Shown: positions 42,746 through 51,805, counted from the first letter of the stretch. The stretch: DNA of 64,000 nucleotides from JBEVOS01 sp964564595 (GCA_964564595.1 CAZMCA010000001.1:6159-70158); one strand, 5' to 3'. Made by a program: numbers and translations. Notes: a model not told the origin generated them from the letters alone.

Positions 42746-43039
42746 ATGTCCGAAGCATCCCTCCGCGAAACGCTGCAGAACAAGCTTGTCAGCAAGCTCA
42801 CCAGCGAAACCTTCGCGCTGTTCCTGATCGGAGATGGCGTCGCCTCCGTTCTGCAGCCGCGTCGCCACGCGGCGCTATGGCGCGCCGGGCCGGGCAGCCC
42901 GCTGCGCGGCGTCACCACCTATTTCGAGCGCCGCCCGCGGCTTTCGATGGCCATAGGCGCGGCCGAGATTGGGATCGGCATTTGGCTAGCCAGCCGGCAA
43001 CAGGCGCGAACGCCGCTAACGCCTGTGCCGCGCGGCTAG
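42746..43039 (+). CDS. Small protein with a C-terminal membrane segment
   Basis: A 97-residue protein (MSEASLRETLQNKLVSKLTS...) with hydrophobic patches, most clearly MAIGAAEIGIGIWLAS near the C-terminus. It starts 35 nt after the patatin stop and may be co-transcribed. Its TAG stop is shared as CTAG with the convergent gene. No family recognised. Confidence 0.55.
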   Translation: MSEASLRETLQNKLVSKLTSETFALFLIGDGVASVLQPRRHAALWRAGPGSPLRGVTTYFERRPRLSMAIGAAEIGIGIWLASRQQARTPLTPVPRG

Positions 43040-43620
43040 TCGCGGCGCCGGCCCGCAGCGCGCACGAGCCGGATGGACGCGACCGTATCGCTGAAACTCT
43101 CGGCTTCGAGACTTGCATCGGTCACAGGATTGCCGATCCCAAACCTGTTGACGTTGGCATGCGACGAGAAACGCCGGCATTCACCGCCATAGTTGGGCTC
43201 AGAACACAGCTCCCAAGTGCCGTAGTACACGCGGACGGCTGAGGCGACGTTGGCGAAATTTCGCTGAGCGAGATCGGGCGTATCGCGTGTGATGCCAACT
43301 TGTGGACCGCGCCGATTGGCGGCGTCGTACAGCACAATGCGCGCAACTTGCTGCTGCGTCACCCAGCGGCTTTCGTCTTCTTCTTCATCAACCAGGATGC
43401 GCGTGTCACGCTGGCCGGGCGTTTCCTGCGCGGACGGCGGCGGCGTCACGATTCGTTCGATGATGCCGGGGCGTGCGGGTGTCCGCGGCTGTGCGGGCGG
43501 TTGGATCGGCGTCGCGCCGGTGGTTTGCGCCGGTGGTGTCTGTGAAGGCTGCGCGACGGCTGCGCCGCCAAGACCAAAAGCCAGCGCAACGACGGCGCTG
43601 GCCATCATCCAATTCCGCAT
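43036..43620 (-). CDS. Secreted beta/gamma-crystallin-like protein
   Basis: A 194-residue protein with a signal peptide (MASAVVALAFGLGGAAVAQ). A Pro/Thr-rich linker of about 55 residues and an acidic patch (DEEEDES) follow. The C-terminal domain contains WELCSEPNYGGECRRFSSH, the YxxxxFxG-type strand motif of beta/gamma crystallins, some of which bind calcium. The start has GGGGGAG 6-12 nt upstream. Divergent from gatB. Confidence 0.7.
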   Translation of the reverse strand: MRNWMMASAVVALAFGLGGAAVAQPSQTPPAQTTGATPIQPPAQPRTPARPGIIERIVTPPPSAQETPGQRDTRILVDEEEDESRWVTQQQVARIVLYDAANRRGPQVGITRDTPDLAQRNFANVASAVRVYYGTWELCSEPNYGGECRRFSSHANVNRFGIGNPVTDASLEAESFSDTVASIRLVRAAGRRRD

Positions 43621-43722
43621 TTTTTGTTGCTCCCCCGTCCTCGCGGGGCCAGCTTTCGCTAGAATCCGCTGGCCGGGCAAGGCGCCATTGCGTGGGTGCG
43701 CGCCGCAGCCTAAATCGCGCTT

Positions 43723-45207
43723 ATGACCGAGCTTGACGTCCGTTCCGCCCGCAAAGACCAGCTTGTCGCTGGCGGCAAGTATGATTGGGAAGTGATCATC
43801 GGCCTCGAAGTGCACGCACAGGTGCGTTCGAAGGCGAAACTTTTCTCTGGCGCCAGCGCGGCATATGGCGGCGAACCGAACGCCCATGTCTCGATTGTCG
43901 ATGCGGCGATGCCGGGCATGCTGCCGGTGATCAACAGATTTTGTGTGGAGCAGGCGGTGCGCACCGGCCTAGGGCTCAATGCACAGATTCATCTGAAGAG
44001 CCGGTTTGACCGGAAGAATTATTTCTATCCCGATTTGCCCCAGGGTTATCAGATCTCGCAATTTCAGCACCCGATCGTGGGTGAGGGCGAAGTGCTAATC
44101 GAGCCGGATGGCGAAGAGCCGGTGACGATCCGCGTCGAGCGGCTGCACCTCGAGCAAGACGCCGGCAAGTCCATCCACGACCTCTCCCCTACCGAGACGT
44201 TCGTCGATCTCAATCGTTCAGGCGTGGCGCTGATGGAGATCGTCTCGCGTCCCGATATGCGCAGCGCGAAGGAGGCGGGCGCTTACTTCAACAAGCTGCG
44301 CTCGATCGTGCGCGCGCTCGGCACGTGCGACGGCAACATGGAAGAGGGCTCGATGCGGGCCGATGTGAACGTGTCCGTGCGCCGGCCCGGAACGCCCTTC
44401 GGCACGCGCTGCGAGATCAAGAACGTCAATTCCGTGCGGTTCATGGCGCAAGCGATCGAGTACGAATCGCGCCGCCAGATCGAGATTCTCGAAGACGGCG
44501 GCACGATCGATCAGGAAACGCGCGGTTTCGACCCAACAACAGGCGAGACGCGCACGCAGCGCTCCAAGGAAGACGCGCACGATTATCGCTACTTCCCCGA
44601 CCCAGATCTGCTGCCGCTCGAACTCGATCAAGCTTGGGTCGATGAAATCAAGCGCACGCTGCCGGAACTACCGGACGCAAAGCGCGCGCGCTTCGAAAGC
44701 GCGTACGGCCTCTCCCCGTACGACGCGCGCGTGCTTGCGGGTGATGCAGAGAGCGCTGCGTTCTTCGAAACGGTCGCGAAGGGCCGCGACGCCAAGCAGG
44801 CTGCAAACTGGGTAACCCAAGAGCTCGCGGCCGCGCTCAACAAAGCGCAGCTTGATCTTGGCCAGTCGCCGGTGAAAGCCGATGCGCTCGGCGCGCTGAT
44901 CGATCTCATCAAGGACGGCACCATCTACGGCAAGATCGCCAAAGACGTGTTCGCCAAGATGTTTGAGACCGGCGATGCGCCCGGCGCCATCGTCGAGCGT
45001 GAAGGGCTGCGCCAGGTCACCGATACCGGCGCGATCGAAAAAGCGATCGACGATCTGATGGCGGCCAACGCCGACAAGGTGGCGGACGTTCAAAAGAACC
45101 CGAAGGCGTTCGGTTGGTGGGTCGGTCAGGTGATGAAGGCGACGGGCGGCAAGGCGAACCCGGCCGCGGTGAACGAGCTTCTCAAAGCCAAGCTTGGCGT
45201 GAGCTGA
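43723..45207 (+). CDS. gatB: Asp-tRNA(Asn)/Glu-tRNA(Gln) amidotransferase subunit B
   Basis: A 494-residue subunit of GatCAB that phosphorylates the misacylated tRNA and receives ammonia from GatA. GLEVHAQ, FDRKNYFYPDLPQGYQISQ and GTRCEIKNVNSVRF are standard, and the YqeY-like C-terminal domain (about 345-494) is complete. It is separated from gatCA by about 10 kb. A small membrane protein gene follows after 7 nt. Confidence 0.97.
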   Translation: MTELDVRSARKDQLVAGGKYDWEVIIGLEVHAQVRSKAKLFSGASAAYGGEPNAHVSIVDAAMPGMLPVINRFCVEQAVRTGLGLNAQIHLKSRFDRKNYFYPDLPQGYQISQFQHPIVGEGEVLIEPDGEEPVTIRVERLHLEQDAGKSIHDLSPTETFVDLNRSGVALMEIVSRPDMRSAKEAGAYFNKLRSIVRALGTCDGNMEEGSMRADVNVSVRRPGTPFGTRCEIKNVNSVRFMAQAIEYESRRQIEILEDGGTIDQETRGFDPTTGETRTQRSKEDAHDYRYFPDPDLLPLELDQAWVDEIKRTLPELPDAKRARFESAYGLSPYDARVLAGDAESAAFFETVAKGRDAKQAANWVTQELAAALNKAQLDLGQSPVKADALGALIDLIKDGTIYGKIAKDVFAKMFETGDAPGAIVEREGLRQVTDTGAIEKAIDDLMAANADKVADVQKNPKAFGWWVGQVMKATGGKANPAAVNELLKAKLGVS

Positions 45208-45214
45208 GGGCGTA

Positions 45215-45577
45215 ATGGCGTTCCTCGAGCGCGATCACATCCGCTCGGCGGTTCGCTTCTGGGAATTTGCGCGCATCCTCTACAATCTCGCGCTGCTGAC
45301 GCTCGTGATGATCTTGCTGTTCGCCAATCTCGGCGCGTTCGAGTGGCAGGTCATCTTGAGCTGGATACCGGGCATGCTGATGCTTGCGGTGCTGGCGAAC
45401 GTCGTGTTCTGCGTTGCCTATCCGCTTGACCTGATCGCGCAAGCGACGCCGCTCAACGCGTACATCACGCCGATCCGCTGGACGTTGCTTGTGCTGGGCA
45501 CGCTGCAGGCCATCGCGCTCGCAGCCATTGTGCTCTTCGGGATGACCTTCGCAGGCGGCCTTGGCCCGGGCGACTAG
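45215..45577 (+). CDS. Inner-membrane hypothetical protein
   Basis: A 120-residue protein with three transmembrane segments (about 21-41, 48-70, 87-112) and a charged N-terminus (MAFLERDHIRSAVRFWEF). It lies 7 nt after gatB and is probably co-transcribed. No family recognised. Its TAG stop is shared as CTAG with the next, convergent gene. Confidence 0.72.
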   Translation: MAFLERDHIRSAVRFWEFARILYNLALLTLVMILLFANLGAFEWQVILSWIPGMLMLAVLANVVFCVAYPLDLIAQATPLNAYITPIRWTLLVLGTLQAIALAAIVLFGMTFAGGLGPGD

Positions 45578-45774
45578 CGCGCGAACGAAGAAGCCGCGCC
45601 AATCGCAAGGCCTGGGCGAGGCAATGTGGCGGGCGGAATGCGCGCAGCTGATGTGCGGGCGGCGGGCAGGTTGGCGCGCATCTGTGTTTGCACGAAGTCG
45701 GCATGGCGCTCAGCGAGTTGCGCTCCGCCCGGCAGCGCCGTCATCATCACGTAAGCCCACAGAAAGATGAGCAT
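45574..45774 (-). CDS. Small hypothetical protein
   Basis: A 66-residue protein with a short hydrophobic N-terminus (MLIFLWAYVMMTALPGG) that could be a signal peptide or anchor. AAGGAG lies 8-13 nt before the ATG, and the stop is shared as CTAG with the convergent gene. No family recognised. Confidence 0.5.
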   Translation of the reverse strand: MLIFLWAYVMMTALPGGAQLAERHADFVQTQMRANLPAARTSAARIPPATLPRPGLAIGAASSFAR

Positions 45775-45843
45775 CGCGCGCTCCTTAGCAGATGCGGGAG
45801 CGTGCGCGCGAAGCGTTGAAAGGGCGTTAAGCATACGCAACCA

Positions 45844-45865
45844 CCCCGGCGGTTTCCCACCGGGG
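45844..45865 (-). terminator. GAAA-tetraloop hairpin after the RcnB-like gene
   Basis: On the minus strand CCCCGGTGG-GAAA-CCGCCGGGG forms a 9-bp stem (one T-G pair), 33 nt after the RcnB-like stop. No T-run follows; a stabilising or weak terminator role is likely. Confidence 0.4.
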
Positions 45866-45898
45866 CGGCGCGCACTTTCAGAGGTTCGATCGGCGGTC

Positions 45899-46393
45899 TT
45901 AGTTCGACAAGATCGCCGAAAGGATCACGCCCGTCGCGATGCCGACGAGCAGGTAGTCGCCGCGATCATCGCGCACCCAATGGTAGCCCCGCGGCGGCGC
46001 ATTCAGGTGACGATAGCTGCGATAGTCGACGCGCTGCCAACGATCGCGGTAGTAGGCCGGAACGCGGTCGCCGCGGCGCCAAGCGTGATAGCCGGGGTTA
46101 AAACCCGGGCGGCCGTAATAGGCGGCCGGCGGCGGGCCGTAATACCAGCGGCCATTGTAGTTGTAGCCATTGTGGCGGCGGTTATCCCAGCGGGACTCCC
46201 GATAGCCGTCACGGCGCCCTTCGTTATAGGCGCGGCGCTCGTCGCGCCGGTCGTCACGCCAATCGCCACGGCGATGGTCGCGATCACGGTCGTAGCCACG
46301 TTCGTGGCGGGGCGGGTCAGCATACGCAGGCGCTGCGGCCAGCGGGGCAAACGCCGTCACTGCGGCGACCGCCATAAGTGCAAGACGTTTCAT
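45899..46393 (-). CDS. RcnB family periplasmic protein
   Basis: A 164-residue secreted protein: signal peptide (MKRLALMAVAAVTAFAPLAAAPAYA), then a highly charged Arg/Asp/Tyr/His-rich region. The RcnB-type C-terminus has RVPAYYRDRWQRVDYRSYRH, PPRGYHWVRDDRGDYLLVGI. RcnB in E. coli affects nickel/cobalt efflux; many alphaproteobacterial homologues have no known role. The start has AAGGAGAG upstream. Confidence 0.85.
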   Translation of the reverse strand: MKRLALMAVAAVTAFAPLAAAPAYADPPRHERGYDRDRDHRRGDWRDDRRDERRAYNEGRRDGYRESRWDNRRHNGYNYNGRWYYGPPPAAYYGRPGFNPGYHAWRRGDRVPAYYRDRWQRVDYRSYRHLNAPPRGYHWVRDDRGDYLLVGIATGVILSAILSN

Positions 46394-46771
46394 CACTCTC
46401 TCTCCTTCGTCCCTTGCCGCAGAAACGGCGTGGGTTTCGAAATTGATCCCTCTCACGTCAGAAGGTGTCAGAAGCGCCCTGAACCGTGACTGAATGCGTC
46501 TTGTGTAAAACAGTTAAGTTGTGACGAGTTGTGTCGCGCTCGCGGCGCGTATTGATCTCGTCGCGCGCATAGGTAAACGCAGCGTTTGTCTTCGTGTGCG
46601 CAAGGTAAAACGCAAAAAACCAAGTCGAGGCTGATAGCGTTTAACCCTATCTCAAATAAAGCACGTCAAATGTCTCCCCGACGGCGCGAAAAATGCACGT
46701 CAGTGGGGCGAGACGCGGATGACGCCAAAACGGCGCAGCGCTTCTCGCAGTGAGACAAGGGAGTGGCCAGA
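46394..46771. other. Intergenic region upstream of RcnB-like and Sel1 genes
   Basis: These 378 bases separate divergent genes. The part at 46500-46680 is AT-richer than the window average (AAAACGCAAAAAACC, TTTAACCCTATCTCAAATAAA) and probably contains promoters. No hairpin with a T-run, tRNA or repeat array was found. Confidence 0.5.
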
Positions 46772-47041
46772 ATGGCCTACACGGATATGGAAATCGCGCA
46801 GGCGCACCAAGCCGCCAGCGCCGGTCAATGCGAAGATCTCTACAAGCTCGGCCTCATCTACGCGACGGGCCAGGGCGGTGAGGTCGATCTCATTGAAGCG
46901 CACAAGTGGTTCAACCTCGCCGCCATGCGCGGGTCGATGGAAGCCCGTGACAGCCGCAAGGAACTGTCGGGTCTCATGAGCCCCACCGAAATCGCGAGCG
47001 CGCAGAAAGCCGCGCGCGAATGGCTGGATATGCGCCACTAA
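46772..47041 (+). CDS. Sel1-repeat protein
   Basis: An 89-residue soluble protein containing one Sel1/TPR-like repeat: LYKLGLIYATGQGGEVDLIEAHKWFNLAAMRG. The ATG at 46772 has GGGAG 9-13 nt upstream; GTG 46763 is a weaker choice. It ends MSPTEIASAQKAAREWL, a pattern typical of small alphaproteobacterial Sel1 proteins. Probably a protein-interaction module; partner unknown. Confidence 0.8.
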   Translation: MAYTDMEIAQAHQAASAGQCEDLYKLGLIYATGQGGEVDLIEAHKWFNLAAMRGSMEARDSRKELSGLMSPTEIASAQKAAREWLDMRH

Positions 47042-47074
47042 TCCAAGCTCTTGCTTGGAAGTGGCGTAACCGCT

Positions 47075-47794
47075 CTAGCGGTTCCGATCGCCGTTCAGGT
47101 CGTAATAGAGGCTGAACTGGATCGGCAGCGCTTCGCGCACATATTGCTGCATGAAGAGGCCGACCTGGCCGATGCGCGAGCGCGGAACGAACACCACGTC
47201 ATAACGCGCCAGCGGCGTCGCTTCGGGCACGCCCTCGCGAATGGCGCCCGTCGTGAGATCGACGCTGCGCACGCTGTTCTCCCCTCTCGCACGCGAGAGG
47301 ATCAGCACGTCGTCACGCTTGGCGCTCGAAAGAAAGCCGCCGGCCATCGAAACGGCCTGCAGGGCGTCCACGTAGGCGGGCATTTCATAGACGCCGGGGC
47401 GGGCGACTTCGCCGCCCACGAACACCTGCCGCGACCCGTATGATTTCGGCACCACGTCGATTTCCGGCGCGCGCAGTTGTGTCGCGTACGCCATCTGCAG
47501 CGCTGCTTCGAGTTCGCCTTCGGTGCGTTCGGCTGCGCGAACCGGCTCGATCAAGGGCAGGGCGATGCGCCCGTCCGGCGCCACCGTCACCGTGCGTGAG
47601 AGTTCGGGCGCGGAAGCGATGATGATCTCGACCTCGTCGCCCGGATAGAAGCGATAGTCAGGGCTTTCATCGGTGTAGGGCGCAAACGCCGCGGCCGGCG
47701 TGTCGTCCGCACGCGCATGGCTCGTCGTCGCCGCACAGCCTGCAAAACCGGCCGCAACCGCCACCGCCAGCATGCCGATAAAGCTTCTCGACAT
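47075..47794 (-). CDS. hfsD: Polysaccharide export outer-membrane lipoprotein, HfsD/Wza-like
   Basis: A 239-residue lipoprotein (FAGC, Cys20) with a Poly_export domain (YRFYPGDEVEIII, VAPDGRIALPLIEPVRA) and an SLBB-like domain (VFVGGEVARPGVYEMPA). It would form the export channel for holdfast-type polysaccharide. It is divergent from the chain-length gene, with 155 nt between. The ATG start is favoured over an upstream TTG because of the GGAG placement. The hfs name rests on the neighbouring gene order and length. Confidence 0.82.
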   Translation of the reverse strand: MSRSFIGMLAVAVAAGFAGCAATTSHARADDTPAAAFAPYTDESPDYRFYPGDEVEIIIASAPELSRTVTVAPDGRIALPLIEPVRAAERTEGELEAALQMAYATQLRAPEIDVVPKSYGSRQVFVGGEVARPGVYEMPAYVDALQAVSMAGGFLSSAKRDDVLILSRARGENSVRSVDLTTGAIREGVPEATPLARYDVVFVPRSRIGQVGLFMQQYVREALPIQFSLYYDLNGDRNR

Positions 47795-47949
47795 CCGCTT
47801 CAACTCCGTTCGTTCGACTGGTTTTTGAGCGGTTTGCGAGCAAAGCGCGCGCCACGACTCAACACTTCATCAACCAGTCGAGCGTGCCGTATCGAGAGTG
47901 AACGAGTGTTTACCAAATCGCAGCGAAGCTCTGGTGAAAGTGGGCCGGC

Positions 47950-49488
47950 ATGACCGACTCGACCGCCACCAGCGCAGCGCGCGCAAAATCCGCCTTGGGC
48001 TGGGCCAGCGCCGCAAAGCTCGGCCTTCCCGATATCGCCGCCATGCTGTGGGCGGAGCGTGCGATTGTGCTCATCGTCGGCGGCGTGCTGGCGTGTGCGG
48101 CGATCGGCATCGCGTTCCTCGCGCCCAAGACGTTCGAGGCGCGCTCGGAGCTGCTGGTGCGGCTGGGCCAGGAATACGTCTACCAACCGACCACCGGCGC
48201 GGCCGGCGCGGGGGCGACGCCGGACATGGAATCCGTCGTCAACGCCGAGCTTCAATTGCTGCGCAGCCCCGAAGTCGCGCGCCGCACCATCCGCGAAATT
48301 GGCGCAACCACGCTCTACCCCGATCTACGCGGCGCCCCGGAAGCGCGTCGTGAAGCACTGGCGCTCAAGGCGTTTTCCGAGGCGTTCAGCGCGGGCTCCG
48401 CGCCGCGCAGCCCCGGCGTCTCGCTCGCGTTCGAACACAAGAACGCGGAGATCTCTGCCCGCGCGCTCAACACGCTGGTCGATCGCTACCTCACTTATCG
48501 CCGCGAAGTGCTAACGGGCGGCGAGTCCGAGGCGTTGGCCCGCCAGGCTGGCGAGTTCGACACGCGCGTCGGAGAAGCGACGGGCGAGCTTTCGACCTTC
48601 CTCACCGCCAACGAGATCGGCGACTTCGACAGCGAACTTGAAGCCACCGCCGCGCGCGCCACCGACACCGAAACCCAACTGCTCGACGCCCAATCCAAGC
48701 GCCGCGAAGCCGAGGGACGGGTCAGCGCTCTACGCGCCCGCTACAATTCCGAGCCCGCCGAGATTACCCTCTATTCCGATAGCGACGCCCGCGCGACGCT
48801 AGTTCAGCTCCAGGTCGAACGCGAGCAATTGCTCGCGCGCTACCAGCCGGATGCGCCGCCCGTCCGCGCCGTCGATCGCCGCATCCAGCAGCTTCAGACG
48901 TTCTTGAGTGATGGTGATCCCGCCAGCCTCACGCGCCGCGGCCTCAATCCCGTCCGCCAGGACATCGCCAGCCAGCTGTTCGCCGTCGAAGCCGAAGCGC
49001 GCGCCCAGCGCTCGCGCGAGACCGAACTGACATCGCAACGCGAAGCGCTCCGCGCACGTCTGCGCCGCTTGCAGGAACTCGAGCCCCAATATCGCCAACT
49101 CGCGCGGTCCCGCACGATCCTGGAACAGAACGCGCAAAACTTCGCCGCCCGCGCCGAAGAAAGCCGCGCTTACGATCAACTGCTCGGCCGTTCGACGGAC
49201 AATATCAGCATCGTCGAGCGCGCCGTGCCGCCAGCGCAAGGCAAGAGCCTGCGTGCGCCGATTGCGCTCGCGGGCTTGCTGCTTGCGGGCGTCATCGCGC
49301 TCGCCGCCGGTCTCGCGCGTGGGCTGATGCGCCGCAATTTCCCAACACCGCAGAGCGCGGCGCGCACATTGGGCGCACCGGTGCTCGCCGTCACGCCCGT
49401 CGCCAAAGCGCCGGCGAAAGCCAAGCCGCCAAAGCCTGCCAACGATCACGCAAAGCCTGCGTTCTCGCGGGCCGGAGCAACGAAATGA
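47950..49488 (+). CDS. hfsA: Polysaccharide chain-length/export protein, HfsA (Wzz/GumC-like)
   Basis: A 512-residue inner-membrane protein with an N-terminal Wzz segment (membrane helix about 38-58, then FEARSELLVRLGQEYVYQP). A long periplasmic coiled coil (about 190-410) is followed by a second membrane helix (about 437-456) and a Lys/Pro-rich cytoplasmic tail. Such proteins set chain length and link to the export lipoprotein. It overlaps the next gene by 4 nt (ATGA). Confidence 0.85.
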   Translation: MTDSTATSAARAKSALGWASAAKLGLPDIAAMLWAERAIVLIVGGVLACAAIGIAFLAPKTFEARSELLVRLGQEYVYQPTTGAAGAGATPDMESVVNAELQLLRSPEVARRTIREIGATTLYPDLRGAPEARREALALKAFSEAFSAGSAPRSPGVSLAFEHKNAEISARALNTLVDRYLTYRREVLTGGESEALARQAGEFDTRVGEATGELSTFLTANEIGDFDSELEATAARATDTETQLLDAQSKRREAEGRVSALRARYNSEPAEITLYSDSDARATLVQLQVEREQLLARYQPDAPPVRAVDRRIQQLQTFLSDGDPASLTRRGLNPVRQDIASQLFAVEAEARAQRSRETELTSQREALRARLRRLQELEPQYRQLARSRTILEQNAQNFAARAEESRAYDQLLGRSTDNISIVERAVPPAQGKSLRAPIALAGLLLAGVIALAAGLARGLMRRNFPTPQSAARTLGAPVLAVTPVAKAPAKAKPPKPANDHAKPAFSRAGATK

Positions 49489-50153
49489 CCGCGCCCCTCG
49501 CCGGCGTTCTCGCCGCAGCTTGCGCAGCCCCGGGCCCCCACACAGGCGCAGGGCGTACGGTCTTGTTCGTCTCCGCGCGTGCGGGTGAAGGCGTATCGAC
49601 GACGGCGCGGGGCGCAGCCGAAGAGGCCGGCGCGCCGACGCTGCTCATCGATCTCGATCTCAAGCGCAACACGCACGCCGCGCACTATGAAGCGCGTGGC
49701 AAACTTGGGCCAGCGCTCGATGCGCGCGCTGGCGGCGCTTCGTTCTACCGCGTCGTGACAGCGGATAAGCAAGCCGTGCGCGAGCAGGCCCTGACCCGTC
49801 ACCTCGTCACGCCGCATCTGCAAGTCACCGCGTTCAACGCAGGCGTCGTGCCGCCTGGCGGGCGCGTTCAGATTTCGGGAGATGGCGCCTATTGGGATGC
49901 ATTGCGCGCGATGGGCGGTGTCGTCGCCGTCGATGCGCCGGCCCTGGAGCGCAATCCGGTCGCGCTCAAACTCGCGCGGCACATGGATGCGGTGGTGCTC
50001 GTCGTCTCGCCGGCTGCGCTGTCGGCGCCGGCTGCGATGGAAGCGCGCGCCGCCTTGACGCAGGCGGGCGCAAACGTTGTTGGCATCGTGTTCGCGCAAG
50101 CTAGCGCCGAAGCGATCGCGATCGACCGCTTCACACGCCGCGCAGCGGGCTGA
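49485..50153 (+). CDS. hfsB: HfsB-like protein, BY-kinase fold with altered P-loop
   Basis: A 222-residue cytoplasmic protein resembling the ATPase half of bacterial tyrosine kinases (CpsD/Wzc-C type). The Walker A region reads SARAGEGVSTTAR: the usual Lys of GEGKST is Val37. A Walker A'-like LLIDLDLK (53-60) remains. There is no C-terminal tyrosine cluster. It is translationally coupled to hfsA and probably acts as its cytoplasmic partner, perhaps without kinase activity. Its stop abuts the convergent gene's stop. Confidence 0.75.
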   Translation: MTAPLAGVLAAACAAPGPHTGAGRTVLFVSARAGEGVSTTARGAAEEAGAPTLLIDLDLKRNTHAAHYEARGKLGPALDARAGGASFYRVVTADKQAVREQALTRHLVTPHLQVTAFNAGVVPPGGRVQISGDGAYWDALRAMGGVVAVDAPALERNPVALKLARHMDAVVLVVSPAALSAPAAMEARAALTQAGANVVGIVFAQASAEAIAIDRFTRRAAG

Positions 50154-51041
50154 TCAGCCCGCGGCAGCGCCGTAGAATTTTTGCGGACGGAACCAGAGTA
50201 CTTTTCCAAGTCCGCGCGCCGCGCGATCGGCGAGATCGAGCGCGTTGTCACGCCGAAGCGCCCATGCGCCGGCCGCTGCTGCGCCAAACAATGCGCCTTG
50301 CGCCGCGCCGACGCTCATATGACGCGCGAGCGCCGCGTAGTTACGCCTATCATAAGCCGTTTCACACGGCCCCTGGCCGTAAGCGAACGCGCGCTTGAGC
50401 GCGTGGAGCACATTGAGGCGCGCGGGATCGACGTGTTCGACAACGCCGCCTTCCGCGCTCCACGCAAACTTCCCACCGCGCGCGGCGAGCGCGGCGAAGA
50501 AGCGGTCATCCTCTCCCCCGGTCTCGTTCGCACGCGGATCGAACGGCGCTTCGCCAAGCGCGGCGCGGGTGACGAGCGAATTGCCCATGCCATAGGGCGC
50601 TTCGCACGGGCCGCTCGTGGCCGGGCCGCTGCGCGCGTAGAGCGCTTCAAAATAGTCGGCGTGCGCGCCAGTAGCACGCGCCGCGACAGGCCCGAACACA
50701 GCGTCCGCGCCGGTTTCGCGCTGTGTGCGCGTAAGCGCTGAAAGCCAGCCGCGCGGCGCTTCCTGATCGTCGTCGAGCCAGGCGATGAAATCGCCAGTGG
50801 CAAGCGCAAGCGCGGCGTTGCGCGCATGCGCGACGCCCGCGCGGCGCTCATGGGCCCAAACGAACGTGCACGGCGCTTCGCGGGCGAGCGTTTCGATGGC
50901 ATGTCGCGCCGAGTGTTCCGGCGCGTTATCGACCACTACGACTTCCGTCTCGGGCGTTGCCTGCGCGAACACGCTGCGCACTGCACGCAACACGCCCTCC
51001 GGCCGCCGGAAAGTCGGGATCAGAACGCTCAGGCCGCGCAT
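50154..51041 (-). CDS. Family 2 glycosyltransferase (additional hfs-locus GT)
   Basis: A 295-residue GT-A enzyme. The N-terminal LSVLIPTFRRPEGVLRAVRS, the VVVDNAP and LDDDQEAP (DxD) motifs and ETGGEDDRFF catalytic-base region are visible. Its start overlaps the deacetylase by 13 nt, so it belongs to the same operon. It occupies the place where Caulobacter has hfsC next to hfsH. It might correspond to a second holdfast GT such as HfsL, which cannot be verified here. Confidence 0.82.
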   Translation of the reverse strand: MRGLSVLIPTFRRPEGVLRAVRSVFAQATPETEVVVVDNAPEHSARHAIETLAREAPCTFVWAHERRAGVAHARNAALALATGDFIAWLDDDQEAPRGWLSALTRTQRETGADAVFGPVAARATGAHADYFEALYARSGPATSGPCEAPYGMGNSLVTRAALGEAPFDPRANETGGEDDRFFAALAARGGKFAWSAEGGVVEHVDPARLNVLHALKRAFAYGQGPCETAYDRRNYAALARHMSVGAAQGALFGAAAAGAWALRRDNALDLADRAARGLGKVLWFRPQKFYGAAAG

Positions 51042-51805
51042 GGCGCATCCTCGAATGCACGCGCGGCGATATCCGCAACGGGTGCGATGTCAAATCCAAG
51101 CGCGCCCGCGGCCCGCACGAGCGCCGTAAGCGCCTTGGGCGTTGTGCCGAATTTTGAAGGCCAATGGCCAACATCATGCGTGAAGGCGATTAGCCAACCA
51201 TTCGTGCGCGCCGCTTCCACGAGGAGTTCGCGCACACCATCGAACGCGTCGGGGCCGTAATACGTGCACGCCCGCAACTGCGCGCGGTCAACACGGCCGG
51301 CGTTGACGCCCTTCAGAACGCCGCGCGCAGCGATAAAACGCATCGGCAGCACCTGCTTCAGCCCATAGCGCGTTTCGCCATAAGGATAGGCCAGCGTGCG
51401 CAACGGCGCCGTGTGGCCCATCTCCGCGATCCCATCGGCGTTCTTTGCAAGGTCAAGCAGCGCGTCGCGCACGGGCAGGCGCGCTGCGTCAGCATGGGCA
51501 AAGCCGTGACAGCCGATTTCATGACCGGCTTCAGAAACTGCGAGGAGATCGCCGCCCGAGAAATTCACGCCGCACGGGCCGTCGCGCCCTGCAAGGCCAG
51601 CCGAAGCGTAGAACGTGCCGCGCACGCCAAGGTCAGCGAGCAAGGGCGCGCCAACGCGCGCGGCGCTCGCGGGAAAATCATCGAACGCAATGGAGAGAAG
51701 CGGGCGCGTGCTGATGAGGTCAGCAGGACGCGCCGCGCGCCATTGGGTGACGCGCCTGCCGATGCGCGCGCCGATGTGGCGCGGCGGCGCGTAGGCGTCG
51801 ATCAC
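51029..51805 (-). CDS. hfsH: Polysaccharide deacetylase, HfsH-like
   Basis: A 258-residue NodB-fold enzyme. Metal and catalytic motifs are LSIAFDDFPASA (Asp pair), GHEIGCHGFAHAD (HxxxH) and TLAYPYGETRYG, and IAFTHDVGHWP near the end. In Caulobacter HfsH deacetylates GlcNAc residues of the holdfast, giving it adhesiveness. The GTG start forms a GTGA overlap with the upstream GT; a longer reading is not conserved. No signal peptide, so it is likely cytoplasmic as HfsH. Confidence 0.85.
   Translation of the reverse strand: MIDAYAPPRHIGARIGRRVTQWRAARPADLISTRPLLSIAFDDFPASAARVGAPLLADLGVRGTFYASAGLAGRDGPCGVNFSGGDLLAVSEAGHEIGCHGFAHADAARLPVRDALLDLAKNADGIAEMGHTAPLRTLAYPYGETRYGLKQVLPMRFIAARGVLKGVNAGRVDRAQLRACTYYGPDAFDGVRELLVEAARTNGWLIAFTHDVGHWPSKFGTTPKALTALVRAAGALGFDIAPVADIAARAFEDAPCAA

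Noticed and set aside
46490..46660. CtrA binding site (TTAA-N7-TTAA) in the AT-richer intergenic region
   Set aside because: Single TTAA elements occur, but no pair with the right spacing was seen.
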